Source of the DNA: Actinospineispora acaciae DSM 45401
GTDB taxonomy: Bacteria; Actinomycetota; Actinomycetes; Mycobacteriales; Pseudonocardiaceae
DNA: 64,000 bases
Assembly (NCBI RefSeq): GCF_000620785.1
Contig: NZ_JIAI01000007.1
Span: forward strand, 186,001-250,000
Direction of reading: 5' to 3'
Made by a program: the position numbers and the translations under genes. The first letter of the stretch is position 1; each line of letters begins with the position of its first letter. The notes beneath the pieces are model-generated. The model saw nothing but the letters and a program-made list of their open reading frames with translations. It was not told the origin of the DNA and did not search any database. Shown here piece after piece: positions 16,431 to 25,265 of this stretch.

Positions 16431-17522
16431 ATGGGCGGCGGTGCGCGGGCGCGGGTGCGGGAGTTCTGCGAGCGGTTCGGGCTGGAGGTTCCGATCCTGC
16501 AGGCCCCGATGGCCGGGGCGTGCCCGCCCGAGCTGGCCATCGCCGTCGCGTCCGCCGGCGGCATGGGCGGCGACGGGGCGCTGCTGGACGGCCCGGAGCG
16601 CATCGCGGACTGGGTCGCGCGGTTCCGTGCCGGATCGTCGGGCGCGTTTCAGCTGAACATCTGGATCCCGGACCCGCCGAACGAGGACCAGGCCCGGATC
16701 GACGCGGCCCGCGACTTCCTGGGTCGGTTCGGCGAGCCGGGCACCGAGACCAGCACCGAGGCCGGCGCCGGGCCGGTGTTCGACCAGCAGTGCGAGGCCA
16801 TGCTGGAGGCCCGGCCCACCGTCATCTCGTCGATCATGGGCCTGTTCGACGCCGACTACGTGCGGCGGATACATGAACACGGCATCTCCTGGTTCGCCTG
16901 CGCCACCACGTTGGACGAGGCGCTCGCCGCGCAGGAGGCCGGCGCGGACGCCGTGGTCGCGCAGGGCATGGAGGCCGGCGGGCACCGGGGCACGTTCGAC
17001 CCGGACGCCGCCGAGCGCACCCAGGTCGGGCTGTTCGCACTGCTGCCCCGGCTGGTCGACGGGCTGCGGGTGCCGGTGGTCGCGGCCGGCGGGATCGCCG
17101 ACGGGCGGGGCGTGGCCGCCGCGCTCACCCTGGGCGCGAGCGCCGTGCAGGTCGGCACCGCACTGTTGCGCTGCCCGGAGACCGGGATCAGCAAGGGCTG
17201 GTCGGCGTCCCTGGACGGGCTCGCGCCGGAGGCCACGGTGACCACCCGCGCCTACTCCGGCCGGCTGGGCCGCGCGGCGCCGACGCCGTACGTGCTGGCC
17301 TGGTCCGAGCCCGGCGCGCCGACGCCCGCGCCGTACCCGCAGCAGCGCCGGCTGCTCACCCAGTGGCGCCGGGGCCTGCCCGACGAGCCCGCCGGCCAGG
17401 CCGGTCTGGACCGCTCGAACCACTGGGCCGGCCAGGGCGCCGCGCTGGCCACCGAGGAGCCGGCCGCCCAGGTGATCACCCGGATGTGGCGCGACGCCTC
17501 CGCCCTCCTCCCCCCGACGTAG
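16431..17522 (+). CDS. Nitronate monooxygenase / 2-nitropropane dioxygenase-like flavoprotein
   Basis: 363 aa, FMN-dependent TIM barrel. Features include FGLEVPILQAPMAGACPPELAIAVASAGGMG at the N-terminus, the VVAQGMEAGGHRG phosphate-proximal motif (with the His typical of class I nitronate monooxygenases) and VVAAGGIADGRGVAAALTLGASAVQVGTALL. ATG 16431 has AGGAGG upstream; it begins 26 bp after the frameshifted oxidoreductase and is probably co-transcribed. Such enzymes oxidise nitronates such as propionate 3-nitronate, but many homologues act on other substrates, so the reaction is not certain. Confidence 0.85.
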   Translation: MGGGARARVREFCERFGLEVPILQAPMAGACPPELAIAVASAGGMGGDGALLDGPERIADWVARFRAGSSGAFQLNIWIPDPPNEDQARIDAARDFLGRFGEPGTETSTEAGAGPVFDQQCEAMLEARPTVISSIMGLFDADYVRRIHEHGISWFACATTLDEALAAQEAGADAVVAQGMEAGGHRGTFDPDAAERTQVGLFALLPRLVDGLRVPVVAAGGIADGRGVAAALTLGASAVQVGTALLRCPETGISKGWSASLDGLAPEATVTTRAYSGRLGRAAPTPYVLAWSEPGAPTPAPYPQQRRLLTQWRRGLPDEPAGQAGLDRSNHWAGQGAALATEEPAAQVITRMWRDASALLPPT

Positions 17523-17565
17523 ATCGGCTACGCTCCGGCGGATCTCGGAGGGGTGTGATCACACA

Positions 17566-18384
17566 GTGGCCTACACAGCGCGCGACAACCCACGTCGTGC
17601 CGCCGCCAAGATCAACGGTGTCCCACACTCGGCCCGGATCTGGAACTACTGGCTGGGCGGCAGGGACCACTACCCCGCGGACCGGGAGGCCGGCGAGGCC
17701 TGGATCACCGTCGACCCCGGGATCGTCCCGCTGGCCAGGCAGTCCCGGCGGTTCCTGATCCGCGTGGTGCGGTTCCTGGCCGGCGAGTGCGGCATCCGCC
17801 AGTTCCTGGACATCGGCACCGGCCTGCCGACCATGCAGAACACCCACGAGGTCGCCCAGGGCGTCACCCCCGGCTCGAAGATCGTCTACGTGGACAACGA
17901 CCCGATGGTGCTCGCGCACGCCCGCGCGCTGCTCACCAGCACCACCCCGGAGGGCGCCACCGCCTACGTCGACGCCGACTTCCACGACCCCGATGTGATC
18001 ATCGCGGGGGCCCGGGGCGTGCTGGACTTCGCCGAACCGATCGCCGTCATGTTCATGGGCGTGCTCGGGCACGTGGCCGACTACCGGGAGATGCTGTCCA
18101 TCGTCTCCCGGGTGGTCGACGCGGTCCCGTCCGGCAGCTACCTGGCGCTCTGGGACGGCACCAACACCAGCCGGGAGATCGTGCGGGCCGGCGAGGCGTA
18201 CGCCAACACCGGCGCGGTCCGCTACGTCCTGCGCAGCCCCAACGAGCTGACCCGGTGCTTCGAGGGCCTGCGGATACTCGACCCCGGGCTGGTCACGCTG
18301 ACCCGGTGGCGCCCCGAGCCGGACGGGAACGGCGCGGCCCCGGAACCGGTGCACGGCTACGGCGCCGTGGCACGTAAGCCCTAG
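17566..18384 (+). CDS. SAM-dependent methyltransferase, DUF574 (methyltransf_19) family
   Basis: 272 aa with the family's typical opening (ARIWNYWLGGRDHYPADREAGE), a SAM motif FLDIGTGLPTMQNTHEVAQ, VYVDNDPMVLAHARALL, and a C-terminal FEGLRILDPGLVTLTRWRP. These proteins are abundant in actinomycetes, often next to XRE/DUF397 genes; the methyl acceptor is unknown. GTG 17566, with GGAGG somewhat far upstream. It ends just before copy 3 of the 46-bp palindrome, which separates it from the cobalamin riboswitch. Confidence 0.9.
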   Translation: MAYTARDNPRRAAAKINGVPHSARIWNYWLGGRDHYPADREAGEAWITVDPGIVPLARQSRRFLIRVVRFLAGECGIRQFLDIGTGLPTMQNTHEVAQGVTPGSKIVYVDNDPMVLAHARALLTSTTPEGATAYVDADFHDPDVIIAGARGVLDFAEPIAVMFMGVLGHVADYREMLSIVSRVVDAVPSGSYLALWDGTNTSREIVRAGEAYANTGAVRYVLRSPNELTRCFEGLRILDPGLVTLTRWRPEPDGNGAAPEPVHGYGAVARKP

Positions 18385-18390
18385 TCGCGA

Positions 18391-18436
18391 CCCGTGAGTG
18401 GCTAGGGCCGTCATAGCGGCCCTAGCCACTCACGGG
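18391..18436. terminator. 46-bp perfect palindrome, copy 3 (upstream of the cobalamin riboswitch)
   Basis: Perfect 20-nt arms starting CCCGTGAGTGGCTAG around the loop TCATAG; stops in all six frames. It lies 6 bp after the methyltransferase stop and about 14 bp before the riboswitch, so it would insulate the riboswitch-controlled operon from read-through. Confidence 0.85.
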
Positions 18437-18449
18437 TTAGGCTGCGCTG

Positions 18450-18550
18450 GTCCGACGGCGGGCGAGGGAACCCGGTGAGAGTCCGGGGCGGTCGCGCCAC
18501 TGTGACCGGGCCGAACACGGCCCGGCAGCCAGTCCTCTCCCCGCCGTGCC
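18450..18550 (+). promoter_or_regulatory. Cobalamin (B12) riboswitch
   Basis: The conserved core is present in order: GAGGGAA, then GGTGAGAGTCCGGGGCGG, CGCCACTGTGA, and the B12-box-like GGCAGCCAG. A closing P1 stem joins GACGGCGGG (18454-18462) to CCCGCCGT (about 18539-18546). It precedes a B12-type ABC importer, so it should lower importer expression when adenosylcobalamin is abundant. The expression platform probably acts on the ribosome site at 18575-18581 (inference). Confidence 0.9.
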
Positions 18551-18590
18551 ACCGCCGCTGGGCCGCGCCAGCCCGAGGAGGTACCGCGCC

Positions 18591-18635
18591 ATGACGTCAC
18601 CGCTCGTTCTTCTCCCGCGTACCACCAGGGCCTGA
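18591..18635 (+). CDS. 14-aa leader peptide between the riboswitch and the importer
   Basis: ATG 18591 begins a 14-codon frame, MTSPLVLLPRTTRA, ending at TGA 18633-18635. It has the best ribosome site of the region (GAGGAGG, 9 bases upstream), whereas the permease GTG at 18640, only 4 bases after the stop, has none of its own. Translation of the permease is therefore probably coupled to this small ORF, which would be the direct target of riboswitch control. Its peptide may have no function beyond coupling. Confidence 0.55.
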   Translation: MTSPLVLLPRTTRA

Positions 18636-18639
18636 CCCG

Positions 18640-19671
18640 GTGGCGCGTCGCGCGCCAACCCCGCTCGTCCTGCTGCTGCTCGTCGCCCTGCTGGCGGTCA
18701 GCGTGGTGCTCTCCACGGGGTTCGGCGCCGAGCAGCTCGCGCCCGGGGTGGTGCTGGACGTCCTGCGCGCCCAGCTCACCGGCGGCCCCGTCGACCTGGC
18801 GTACCACACGATCGTCTGGGACCTGCGGATCCCGCGCACGCTGCTGGCGGTGATCGTCGGGGCCGGGCTGGCCGTGGCGGGCGCCGGCATCCAGACCCTG
18901 GTGCGCAACCCGCTGGCGGACCCGTACCTGCTCGGGGTGTCCTCCGGGGCCAGCGTCGGCGCGGTCGCGGTGATCACCACCGGGGTGTTCGCGGGCGCGT
19001 TCGCGCTGTCGGCGGGCGCGCTGGTCGGGGCGTTGGTGGGCGCGCTGCTGGTGTTCGCGGTGGCGCTCGGCCAGGGCGGGCTGACGCCGCTGCGGCTGGT
19101 GCTGACCGGCACCGTGCTGGCGTCGGCGTTCGCCTCGATCGCCAGCTTCCTGGTGTTCCGGGCGGCGGATCCGCGCGCGGCGGAGTCGGTGCTGTTCTGG
19201 CTGTTGGGCAGCCTGGCCGGGGCGCAGTGGGCGGGGCTGGCGCTGCCGGCGGTCACGGTGGCGGTGCTCGCTGTGCTGTTGTTCGCCGGCAGCGGGTGGC
19301 TGGACGCGCTGGCCGCGGGGCCGGACACGGCGGCCGCGCTGGGGATCCCGGTGCGGGCGGTGCGCGGCGCGCTGTTCGCGGTGTTCGCGGTGCTGGTCGG
19401 GGTGTTGGTAGCGGTGGCCGGAGGGATCGGTTTCGTCGGGCTGATCCTGCCGCACGTGGCCCGGTTGCTGGTGGGCGGACGGCACCGGCGGATGCTCCCG
19501 GTGGCCGGGTGCGCGGGCGCGGTGTTCCTGGTCTGGGTGGACGTGGCGGCGCGGGTCTCGGTGCGGCCGGTGGAGATCCCGCTGAGCGTGGTCACCGGGC
19601 TGGTGGGGGCGCCGGTGTTCCTGCTGCTGATGGGACGGCGCCGGTACCGCTTCAGCGGCGGCGGCGCATGA
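18640..19671 (+). CDS. FecCD-type ABC transporter permease, probable cobalamin importer
   Basis: 343 aa, about ten hydrophobic segments. Family landmarks are RIPRTLLAVIVGAGLAVAGAGIQTLVRNPLADPYLLGVSSGAS, then GGIGFVGLILPHVARLLVGG and RRRMLPVAG-like loops that contact the ATPase. BtuC/FecCD permeases carry B12 or iron siderophores; the upstream cobalamin riboswitch points to B12 or cobinamide. GTG start at 18640, directly after the leader peptide. It overlaps the ATPase gene by ATGA (19668-19671). Confidence 0.88.
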   Translation: MARRAPTPLVLLLLVALLAVSVVLSTGFGAEQLAPGVVLDVLRAQLTGGPVDLAYHTIVWDLRIPRTLLAVIVGAGLAVAGAGIQTLVRNPLADPYLLGVSSGASVGAVAVITTGVFAGAFALSAGALVGALVGALLVFAVALGQGGLTPLRLVLTGTVLASAFASIASFLVFRAADPRAAESVLFWLLGSLAGAQWAGLALPAVTVAVLAVLLFAGSGWLDALAAGPDTAAALGIPVRAVRGALFAVFAVLVGVLVAVAGGIGFVGLILPHVARLLVGGRHRRMLPVAGCAGAVFLVWVDVAARVSVRPVEIPLSVVTGLVGAPVFLLLMGRRRYRFSGGGA

Positions 19672-20462
19672 CGGCGGACACGCCGCACCTGAGCGCGAGC
19701 GGGCTGGACTGCGCGATCGGCGGGCGCACCGTCCTGCGCGGGGTGGAGCTGAGCGTCGGGCGCGGCGAGACGGTCGGGATCGTGGGGCCGAACGGGTCCG
19801 GCAAGTCCACCCTGCTGCGGGTGCTGGCGGGCATCCTGCGCCCGGCCGCCGGTCAGGTGCGGCTGGACGGGGTGGCGCTGGACCGGCTGCCGGGACGCCG
19901 CCGGGCCCGGCTGATCGCGCTGGTCGGCCAGGAGGAGCAGCTGCCCGCCGAGCTGCGGGTGGGCGAGCTGGTGGCGCTCGGCCGGGTGCCGCACCAGCCG
20001 CCGTGGGCCGCCGAGTCGCGCGAGGACCGGGACGCGGTGATCCGCGCGCTGGACCTGGTCGACATGGCCGACGCGGTGGACCGCCCGGTGGACCAGCTCT
20101 CCGGCGGCGAGCGGCGGCGCGCGCTGCTGGCCAGGGGGCTCGCGCAGCAGGCCCCGCTGCTGATGCTGGACGAACCCACGAACCACCTGGACGTGCGCCA
20201 CCAGCTCGCGCTGCTGGAGCTGGCCAGGGGCCTCGGCCGGACGGTGCTGATGGCCATGCACGACCTGAACCTGGCCGCCAGCGCGTGCGACCGGCTGGTG
20301 GTGCTGCACGACGGGCGCGCGCGGCCGGCCGTGGCGCCGGAGCGCGCGCTCGCCCCGGACGCGGTGCTGGAGGTGTTCGGCGTGGACGCCGTCCCGGTCG
20401 CGCACCCGTTCACCGGCGAGACCCACCTGCTGTTCACAACTCGAGGACGGAGGCGCCCATGA
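19668..20462 (+). CDS. ABC transporter ATP-binding protein, probable cobalamin importer
   Basis: 264 aa. Walker A GPNGSGKST (about 40-48), Q-loop LVGQEEQL, signature LSGGERRRALLARGLAQ, Walker B LLMLDEPTNHLD and switch His in AMHDLNLAA. This is the BtuD/FecE class serving FecCD permeases. ATG overlaps the permease stop, and its own stop overlaps the binding-protein start (ATGA, 20459-20462), so the three genes form one coupled unit downstream of the cobalamin riboswitch. Confidence 0.92.
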   Translation: MTADTPHLSASGLDCAIGGRTVLRGVELSVGRGETVGIVGPNGSGKSTLLRVLAGILRPAAGQVRLDGVALDRLPGRRRARLIALVGQEEQLPAELRVGELVALGRVPHQPPWAAESREDRDAVIRALDLVDMADAVDRPVDQLSGGERRRALLARGLAQQAPLLMLDEPTNHLDVRHQLALLELARGLGRTVLMAMHDLNLAASACDRLVVLHDGRARPAVAPERALAPDAVLEVFGVDAVPVAHPFTGETHLLFTTRGRRRP

Positions 20463-21499
20463 CACGCCGCTCGCTCACGGCGCTGGTACTGAGCGGCGTG
20501 CTGGCCGGCGTCACCGCGTGCGCCGCCCCCCAGGCCGCACCGCCCACCACCGGCAACACGGTGACGATCACGAACTGCGGCGCGCCCGCGCAGTTTCCCA
20601 GCCCGGCGCGGCGGATGTTCGTCAACGACGGGAACATGATCTCGCTCGCGCTGGCCCTCGGCGCCGCCGACCAGGTGGCCGCGATCTCCAGCCTGGAGGC
20701 GGACGCCCCGATGCTGCGCCGCCATTACGGCGACGCGCTGGACCGACTGCACATCGCCGCCCCCCGTCAGCCCGCGCGAGAGACGGTGCTCGCCAGGCAC
20801 CCGGACGTGATGCTGGCCGGCTGGAGCTACGGCTACGCCGAGGCCACCGGCCTGACCCCGGACACCCTGCGCGCGGCCGGCATCGCGCCGTACATCCTGA
20901 CCGAAAGCTGCCGACAACGCGCCGGAGAAAAGGCCAGGGGCACTGTCGAACCCTGGACGGCGGTGCGCGAGGACCTGACCAACGTCGGCGCCATCACCGG
21001 CCGCCAGGCCCGCGCCGCCGAGCTGGTAGCGGACATCGACCGCCGCCGCGACGCGCTCGCCAAAGCCCCCGCCCCACCCCGCCCGATCACCGTGTTCCTG
21101 TTCGACAGCGCCACCGACACCGTGTTCACCAGCGGCCGGTTCGGCGGCCCGGAGGCGATCATCACCGCCGCCGGCGCCCGCAACGCCGCCGGGGACGTGT
21201 CCGACACCTGGACCCGAGTGTCCTGGGAGCGCGTGGTCGCCAGCAAACCTGACGCGTTCGCGTTCGTCGACTACCCCAGCCAGACCTTCGCCGACAAGGT
21301 GGCGCTGCTGCGGGCCAGGCCCGGGGTGGCCGAGCTGCCCGCCGTCGCCCAGGGCCGTTTCCTGAACCTGCCGTACTCCATGTGGACCTCCGGCCCCCTC
21401 AACATCGACGCCGCCGAGACCCTGCGCCAGTCCCTGGAAGGCTGGGGCCTGGCACCCCCGTCCGGCATCCGCCCGCCCATCGACGACCGACTCGACTGA
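20459..21499 (+). CDS. Substrate-binding lipoprotein, probable cobalamin importer
   Basis: 346 aa with a lipoprotein signal (LVLSGVLAGVTAC, lipidated Cys about residue 21) and the two-lobed periplasmic-binding fold of class III: RMFVNDGNMISLALALGAADQVAAISS, a helical backbone around residue 200, and TVFTSGRFGGPEAIITAAG. BtuF-like by context (cobalamin riboswitch and BtuCD partners), though iron-siderophore binding proteins look alike. ATG overlaps the ATPase stop. The MITE-like element follows 29 bp after the stop. Confidence 0.88.
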   Translation: MTRRSLTALVLSGVLAGVTACAAPQAAPPTTGNTVTITNCGAPAQFPSPARRMFVNDGNMISLALALGAADQVAAISSLEADAPMLRRHYGDALDRLHIAAPRQPARETVLARHPDVMLAGWSYGYAEATGLTPDTLRAAGIAPYILTESCRQRAGEKARGTVEPWTAVREDLTNVGAITGRQARAAELVADIDRRRDALAKAPAPPRPITVFLFDSATDTVFTSGRFGGPEAIITAAGARNAAGDVSDTWTRVSWERVVASKPDAFAFVDYPSQTFADKVALLRARPGVAELPAVAQGRFLNLPYSMWTSGPLNIDAAETLRQSLEGWGLAPPSGIRPPIDDRLD

Positions 21500-21528
21500 G
21501 CCCGCCACTCCCCGGCCGCCCCCGTTCA

Positions 21529-21775
21529 CTAGTGCTGCGGAAACGAGGTTCCTTGCCCGGATTCGGTGATCCAGGTGCTGTGTCCCCGCGGGACACCCGC
21601 ACCCGGGCAACCGCAAGGCTGTGTCTGATTCGGAGCCCCCGATACCGGGTTTGTATCGGGGACGACGACCTTCGGTCGACGACGCTGTGCCTTGCGGGGA
21701 CACCCCGCATCCCGGGGGCGGGGCGCCGCCTGGGCGCCGAAGGCGGGTAAGACGACCTCGTTTCCGTGGCACTAG
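21529..21775. mobile_element. MITE-like element, 247 bp, with CTAG-ended inverted repeats
   Basis: The ends CTAGTGC..CGGAAACGAGGT match in inverted orientation at 19 of 21 positions (21529-21549 against 21775-21755). Inside are strong hairpins, including GATAC..GTATC flanked by C and G runs. The reverse complement of this core matches the core of a second element at 53004-53172. No convincing coding sequence fits inside. The next gene's ATG (21785) is 10 bp outside, so the element probably contributes its 5' region. Confidence 0.7.
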
Positions 21776-21784
21776 GGTGCCCGC

Positions 21785-23572
21785 ATGGCGAAGCGCACGC
21801 GCCCGGGGGCCGGCAGGCCACGGCGCGTCACACCCGCATCAGGCCACGTCCCGAACGCCCCGCACGCCGAGCGCGAGCCCGACCTCCTCGACGACGTCCG
21901 CAACGCGCTGGCCGACGAGGATCCGCTGAGCTTCCTGAGCCTGGCCAGCACCCTGTTCGAGGCCATCGACCCGCGCAACCAGGACCCGTTCGCCTCCGAC
22001 CACGACGACCTCCCCGCCTCGCACGACCAGCTGGTCAGGTCGTTCCTGGACGTCAGGCTCCCGGAGACCTCGGCGCTGCTGGCCGCGATCGCCGAGCTCA
22101 CCACCGACGAGCTGCTGCGCGCCCGGATCGGCCGCGAGCTGGCCACCCGCGCCCACCCGCTGCCCCGGTGGCTGGCCACGCTGCACGACGCCGAGGTCGG
22201 CCCGACCAGCGAGGTCGCCCACGTGCTCGGCGACGGCGACGACATCGTGCTCGGCGTGCGGCTGGCCACCGGGCACGAGCTGTCCGTGCTGGTGTACGTC
22301 GACCACAACCTGGGCACCGTGGTGAAGGACGCGTTCGTCGTCTCCGAACCGTTCGCCGAGTTCCTCGACCTGATGATGACCGCGGCCGACGACCCGGACA
22401 CCACCTGCACCCCGCTCGACCCGGCGGACGCCAGGGCCCGGGTCACCGAGGCGGTCGAGCAGGGCATCCGGATCTACCCGCCGCTGGAGTCGGACACCTG
22501 GCCGGCGTGCCGCCCGCTGGTCGAGTGGGCGGTGCGCCGGCTGCCCACCGGGGGCACCGGGTACGTCCGTCCCGACTGGAGCGACCGGGAGCTGGCGGGG
22601 CTGGCCGGGCGGTTCTTCGGCTCGGAGTACGGCCGGGGCCTCGACGACCGCGACCACCGCGCGCTGCTCGACTCGCTGCTCTGGTTCGGCATCGGCTACG
22701 GGCCGGGCGACCCGCTGCGCTGGAGCCCGGTCGCGGTGGAGATCCTGCTGGTGGACTGGATCCCGCGCAAGATCGTCGCCACCACCGAGTACCTGGCCAA
22801 GGCGCCCGAGCTGCTGCGCGCGTTCATCCGGTTCTGCCACCGCGAGCGGGACATCCGCGCCGAGCTCACCGAGGAGACCCTGGCCGCCGTCGACGACTAC
22901 GAGCCGGACTACCTGGAGATCATCCGGATGTCCCGGCCGCGGGGTCCGGCCGCGCTGCTGGAGGCGATGGGGACCTTGTACCCGCCGGGCTCGGAGCCGG
23001 GCGTGCGGCGCCCGGACGAGGAGTTCGAGCTGGCCAGGGCGATGCTGGAGTGGGTCCGCATCGAGGTCGGCGGCCAGGACGCGATGGAGTCGCTGGACGA
23101 CGCGCCGCTGCCCGACGAGCCGTTCGACTGGACGGGCGTGCCCGGCGACATCGCCGAGCGGGTGGGCGAGGTGCTGGGGCTGCTCGACGAGGGCTGCGAG
23201 GCGCTGTTCGGCATGGAGGCGCGCACCGCGGCGCGGCGGGTGCTGGCGCGGGCCGTGGCCGGTGACCCCGCGGTGTTCCGCCGGCGGGCTCGGGCCGCCA
23301 CGGCCGCCGCCGCGGTGTGCTGGATCGTGGCGAAGGCCAACCACCTGTTCTCGATGGCCCGGCCCGGTCGGATGGCCAAGGACCTGCACGCGCATTTCGG
23401 GCTCAGGCAGAGCTCGTCGCAGCGCGCGCACACGCTGTTGCGGGCGGCGGGGTTCGACGACGACTTCGCCGGCGACATCGTGCTCGGCTCGCCGGAGTAC
23501 CTGACGTCGGAGCGCCGCCGGGTGCTGATCGAGCTGCGCGACACCTACCGTGAGCGGGCCGGGGTCACCTGA
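21785..23572 (+). CDS. Large hypothetical protein (C-terminus resembling DUF6398)
   Basis: 595 aa, mostly acidic and helical, no membrane segment. The N-terminal 30 residues are basic and disordered (MAKRTRPGAGRPRRV). The C-terminal 100 residues contain AAVCWIVAKANHLFSMARPGRMAKDLHAHFGLRQSSSQRAHTLL, reminiscent of the DUF6398 family (moderate confidence, from memory). The rest I do not recognise. The ATG lies 10 bp from a MITE-like element, with no obvious ribosome site. The 3' end overlaps the convergent esterase gene by 8 bp. Confidence 0.75.
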   Translation: MAKRTRPGAGRPRRVTPASGHVPNAPHAEREPDLLDDVRNALADEDPLSFLSLASTLFEAIDPRNQDPFASDHDDLPASHDQLVRSFLDVRLPETSALLAAIAELTTDELLRARIGRELATRAHPLPRWLATLHDAEVGPTSEVAHVLGDGDDIVLGVRLATGHELSVLVYVDHNLGTVVKDAFVVSEPFAEFLDLMMTAADDPDTTCTPLDPADARARVTEAVEQGIRIYPPLESDTWPACRPLVEWAVRRLPTGGTGYVRPDWSDRELAGLAGRFFGSEYGRGLDDRDHRALLDSLLWFGIGYGPGDPLRWSPVAVEILLVDWIPRKIVATTEYLAKAPELLRAFIRFCHRERDIRAELTEETLAAVDDYEPDYLEIIRMSRPRGPAALLEAMGTLYPPGSEPGVRRPDEEFELARAMLEWVRIEVGGQDAMESLDDAPLPDEPFDWTGVPGDIAERVGEVLGLLDEGCEALFGMEARTAARRVLARAVAGDPAVFRRRARAATAAAAVCWIVAKANHLFSMARPGRMAKDLHAHFGLRQSSSQRAHTLLRAAGFDDDFAGDIVLGSPEYLTSERRRVLIELRDTYRERAGVT

Positions 23573-25199
23573 GGGAGACCAGCGGGACGTCGCGCCAGAG
23601 CTCGCGCTCGTTCCCGCGCGGGTCGTTCAGGACGTGGGGGTCGAGGTCCCAGGTCATGGTGGCCCGGTTCGGTGGGTGGTACGGCGGCCAGTCGGGGCGC
23701 GGCGTCAGCTTGCGCGCGTTCGGGTCGCCGGTGCGGGCGAAGGACGTCCAGGCGTCCACCATCCGCGCGGACAGCTCGGCCAGCCGGTCCCGGTCGGTGC
23801 GCAGCGCCTCGGCGCCGCCGGCGATCCCGGTGAAGCGCAGGGTGCCGAACACGAACGGCAGCTCGGCGGTGTGCACGGCGCCCACCCCGGCGGCGGGCCG
23901 CCAGGCGAACTCGTAGAGGTACGTGGGCCGCCAGCGGGCCTGCGCCTCGGCCAGCCGGATCGCCGGCACCCGCATCGCCTGGTCGGTGAACATGGCCAGC
24001 TCGGCGTCGGTGGGCGAGCGGCCGGCCCGGTAGGCCGCGGCCATCCGCTCCCGCGCCGGCGCGAGCGAGCGGGGGAAGAACGTCGGGCCGTACGCCTGCG
24101 CCAGCGCCCGCATCCGCTCCGGCCCCTCCTGGCCGAAGAAGTTCACCTCGTCGCGGTTGGTGCCGAGCAGGATGTCCACGCCCTTGGCGTTTCCCTCGGT
24201 GACGCGCGCGATCGTCGAGTCCCGCACCAGCGTGCCGTCCACCGAGGGCCCGAAGTAGACGGCACCGGCGGCACCCGGCGCCGTTCGCGCGAGGGCCTTC
24301 TCCTGCCGTTCGACCAGCTCGCCGGCCGGCATCGTCTTGAGCACGGCCATGTCCTCGACCGGCGGGCGGGCCGGTCGCGCCGCCGCCGAGTGCACCAGGT
24401 ACCCGGTGCCGCTCTGCAGGATGACCCGCCGGAACAGCCGCTCGGGGTGGTCGGTGGCCAGCATCGCGGACAGGCCGAACGCGCCCTCGGACTCGCCGAA
24501 CGCGGTGACGTTGGCCGGGTCGCCGCCGAAGTCCGCGATGTGCTCGCGCACCCAGGCCAGCGCGGCCATCTGGTCGCGCAGCCCGTTGTTGGCCGAGCCC
24601 CGGTACGCCGGGTCCAGGCCGCCGAGCTCCGCCCAGCCGAGCGCCCCGAGCCGGTAGTTGATCGAGACGACCACCGCGTCCCCCTTGGTCGCGAGCGCGG
24701 CGCCGTCGTAGCGCGGCTCGTTGGCGGTGCCGAACCGGGCGGCGCCGCCGTGGACGAACACCAGCACCGGTCGGGCCGACGACCGGTCCGGCCTCGGTGT
24801 CCACACGTTCAGCCGCAGGCAGTCCTCGTCGCCGAACACCTCACGGTCGTCCGGGTACTCCTCGGACAGGCTGTCGCGCACCTGCGGGCAGACCCGCGAC
24901 CCGTCGGTGGCGCGCAGCGTCCCCTGCCACGGCGCGACCGGTTGCGGCGGCCGGAACCGCAGCTCGCCGGTGGGCGGCGCGGCGTACGGGATGCCCCGGA
25001 ACACGCACAGCCCGTCCCGTGCCGCGGCGCCCTCGACAGCGCCCTCCACGGCACCTTCCACGGCACCTTCGACGGCGCCGAGCGTGGTCCGCGCCGCGCA
25101 GCCGCTCGCGTCCGTACCGCCCTGCTCGTCCGCGTCGTCGCCGCACCCGGCCGCCGCCAGCCCACACACCGCGAGCGCCGCGGCCATCCGTCTCCACAT
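23565..25199 (-). CDS. Type B carboxylesterase, predicted lipoprotein
   Basis: 544 aa, alpha/beta hydrolase of the carboxylesterase B family. It has a lipobox (CGLAAAGC) after MWRRMAAALAV, the family's CVFRGIPYAAPPTGELRF and EDCLRLNVWTP signatures, the oxyanion HGGA, and the nucleophile elbow GESEG (usually GESAG). The acid and His follow in the C-terminal half. After the signal is a short repeat of four GAVE units that looks like a spacer between lipid anchor and catalytic domain. Start taken at ATG 25199; GTG 25220 would add seven residues. Surface-exposed ester hydrolysis; substrate unknown. Confidence 0.88.
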   Translation of the reverse strand: MWRRMAAALAVCGLAAAGCGDDADEQGGTDASGCAARTTLGAVEGAVEGAVEGAVEGAAARDGLCVFRGIPYAAPPTGELRFRPPQPVAPWQGTLRATDGSRVCPQVRDSLSEEYPDDREVFGDEDCLRLNVWTPRPDRSSARPVLVFVHGGAARFGTANEPRYDGAALATKGDAVVVSINYRLGALGWAELGGLDPAYRGSANNGLRDQMAALAWVREHIADFGGDPANVTAFGESEGAFGLSAMLATDHPERLFRRVILQSGTGYLVHSAAARPARPPVEDMAVLKTMPAGELVERQEKALARTAPGAAGAVYFGPSVDGTLVRDSTIARVTEGNAKGVDILLGTNRDEVNFFGQEGPERMRALAQAYGPTFFPRSLAPARERMAAAYRAGRSPTDAELAMFTDQAMRVPAIRLAEAQARWRPTYLYEFAWRPAAGVGAVHTAELPFVFGTLRFTGIAGGAEALRTDRDRLAELSARMVDAWTSFARTGDPNARKLTPRPDWPPYHPPNRATMTWDLDPHVLNDPRGNERELWRDVPLVSLR

Positions 25200-25265
25200 G
25201 AGCCCATGCTCACCGCGCACCGGCCCCCGGCGGATCGCCGACGCGACCGAACCCGTCCTCGCTCC

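Noticed and set aside
21399-21821. Open frames across the element at 21529-21775 as a transposase or small gene
   Set aside because: They read through perfect hairpins and terminal repeats, have low-complexity products and no transposase motif.
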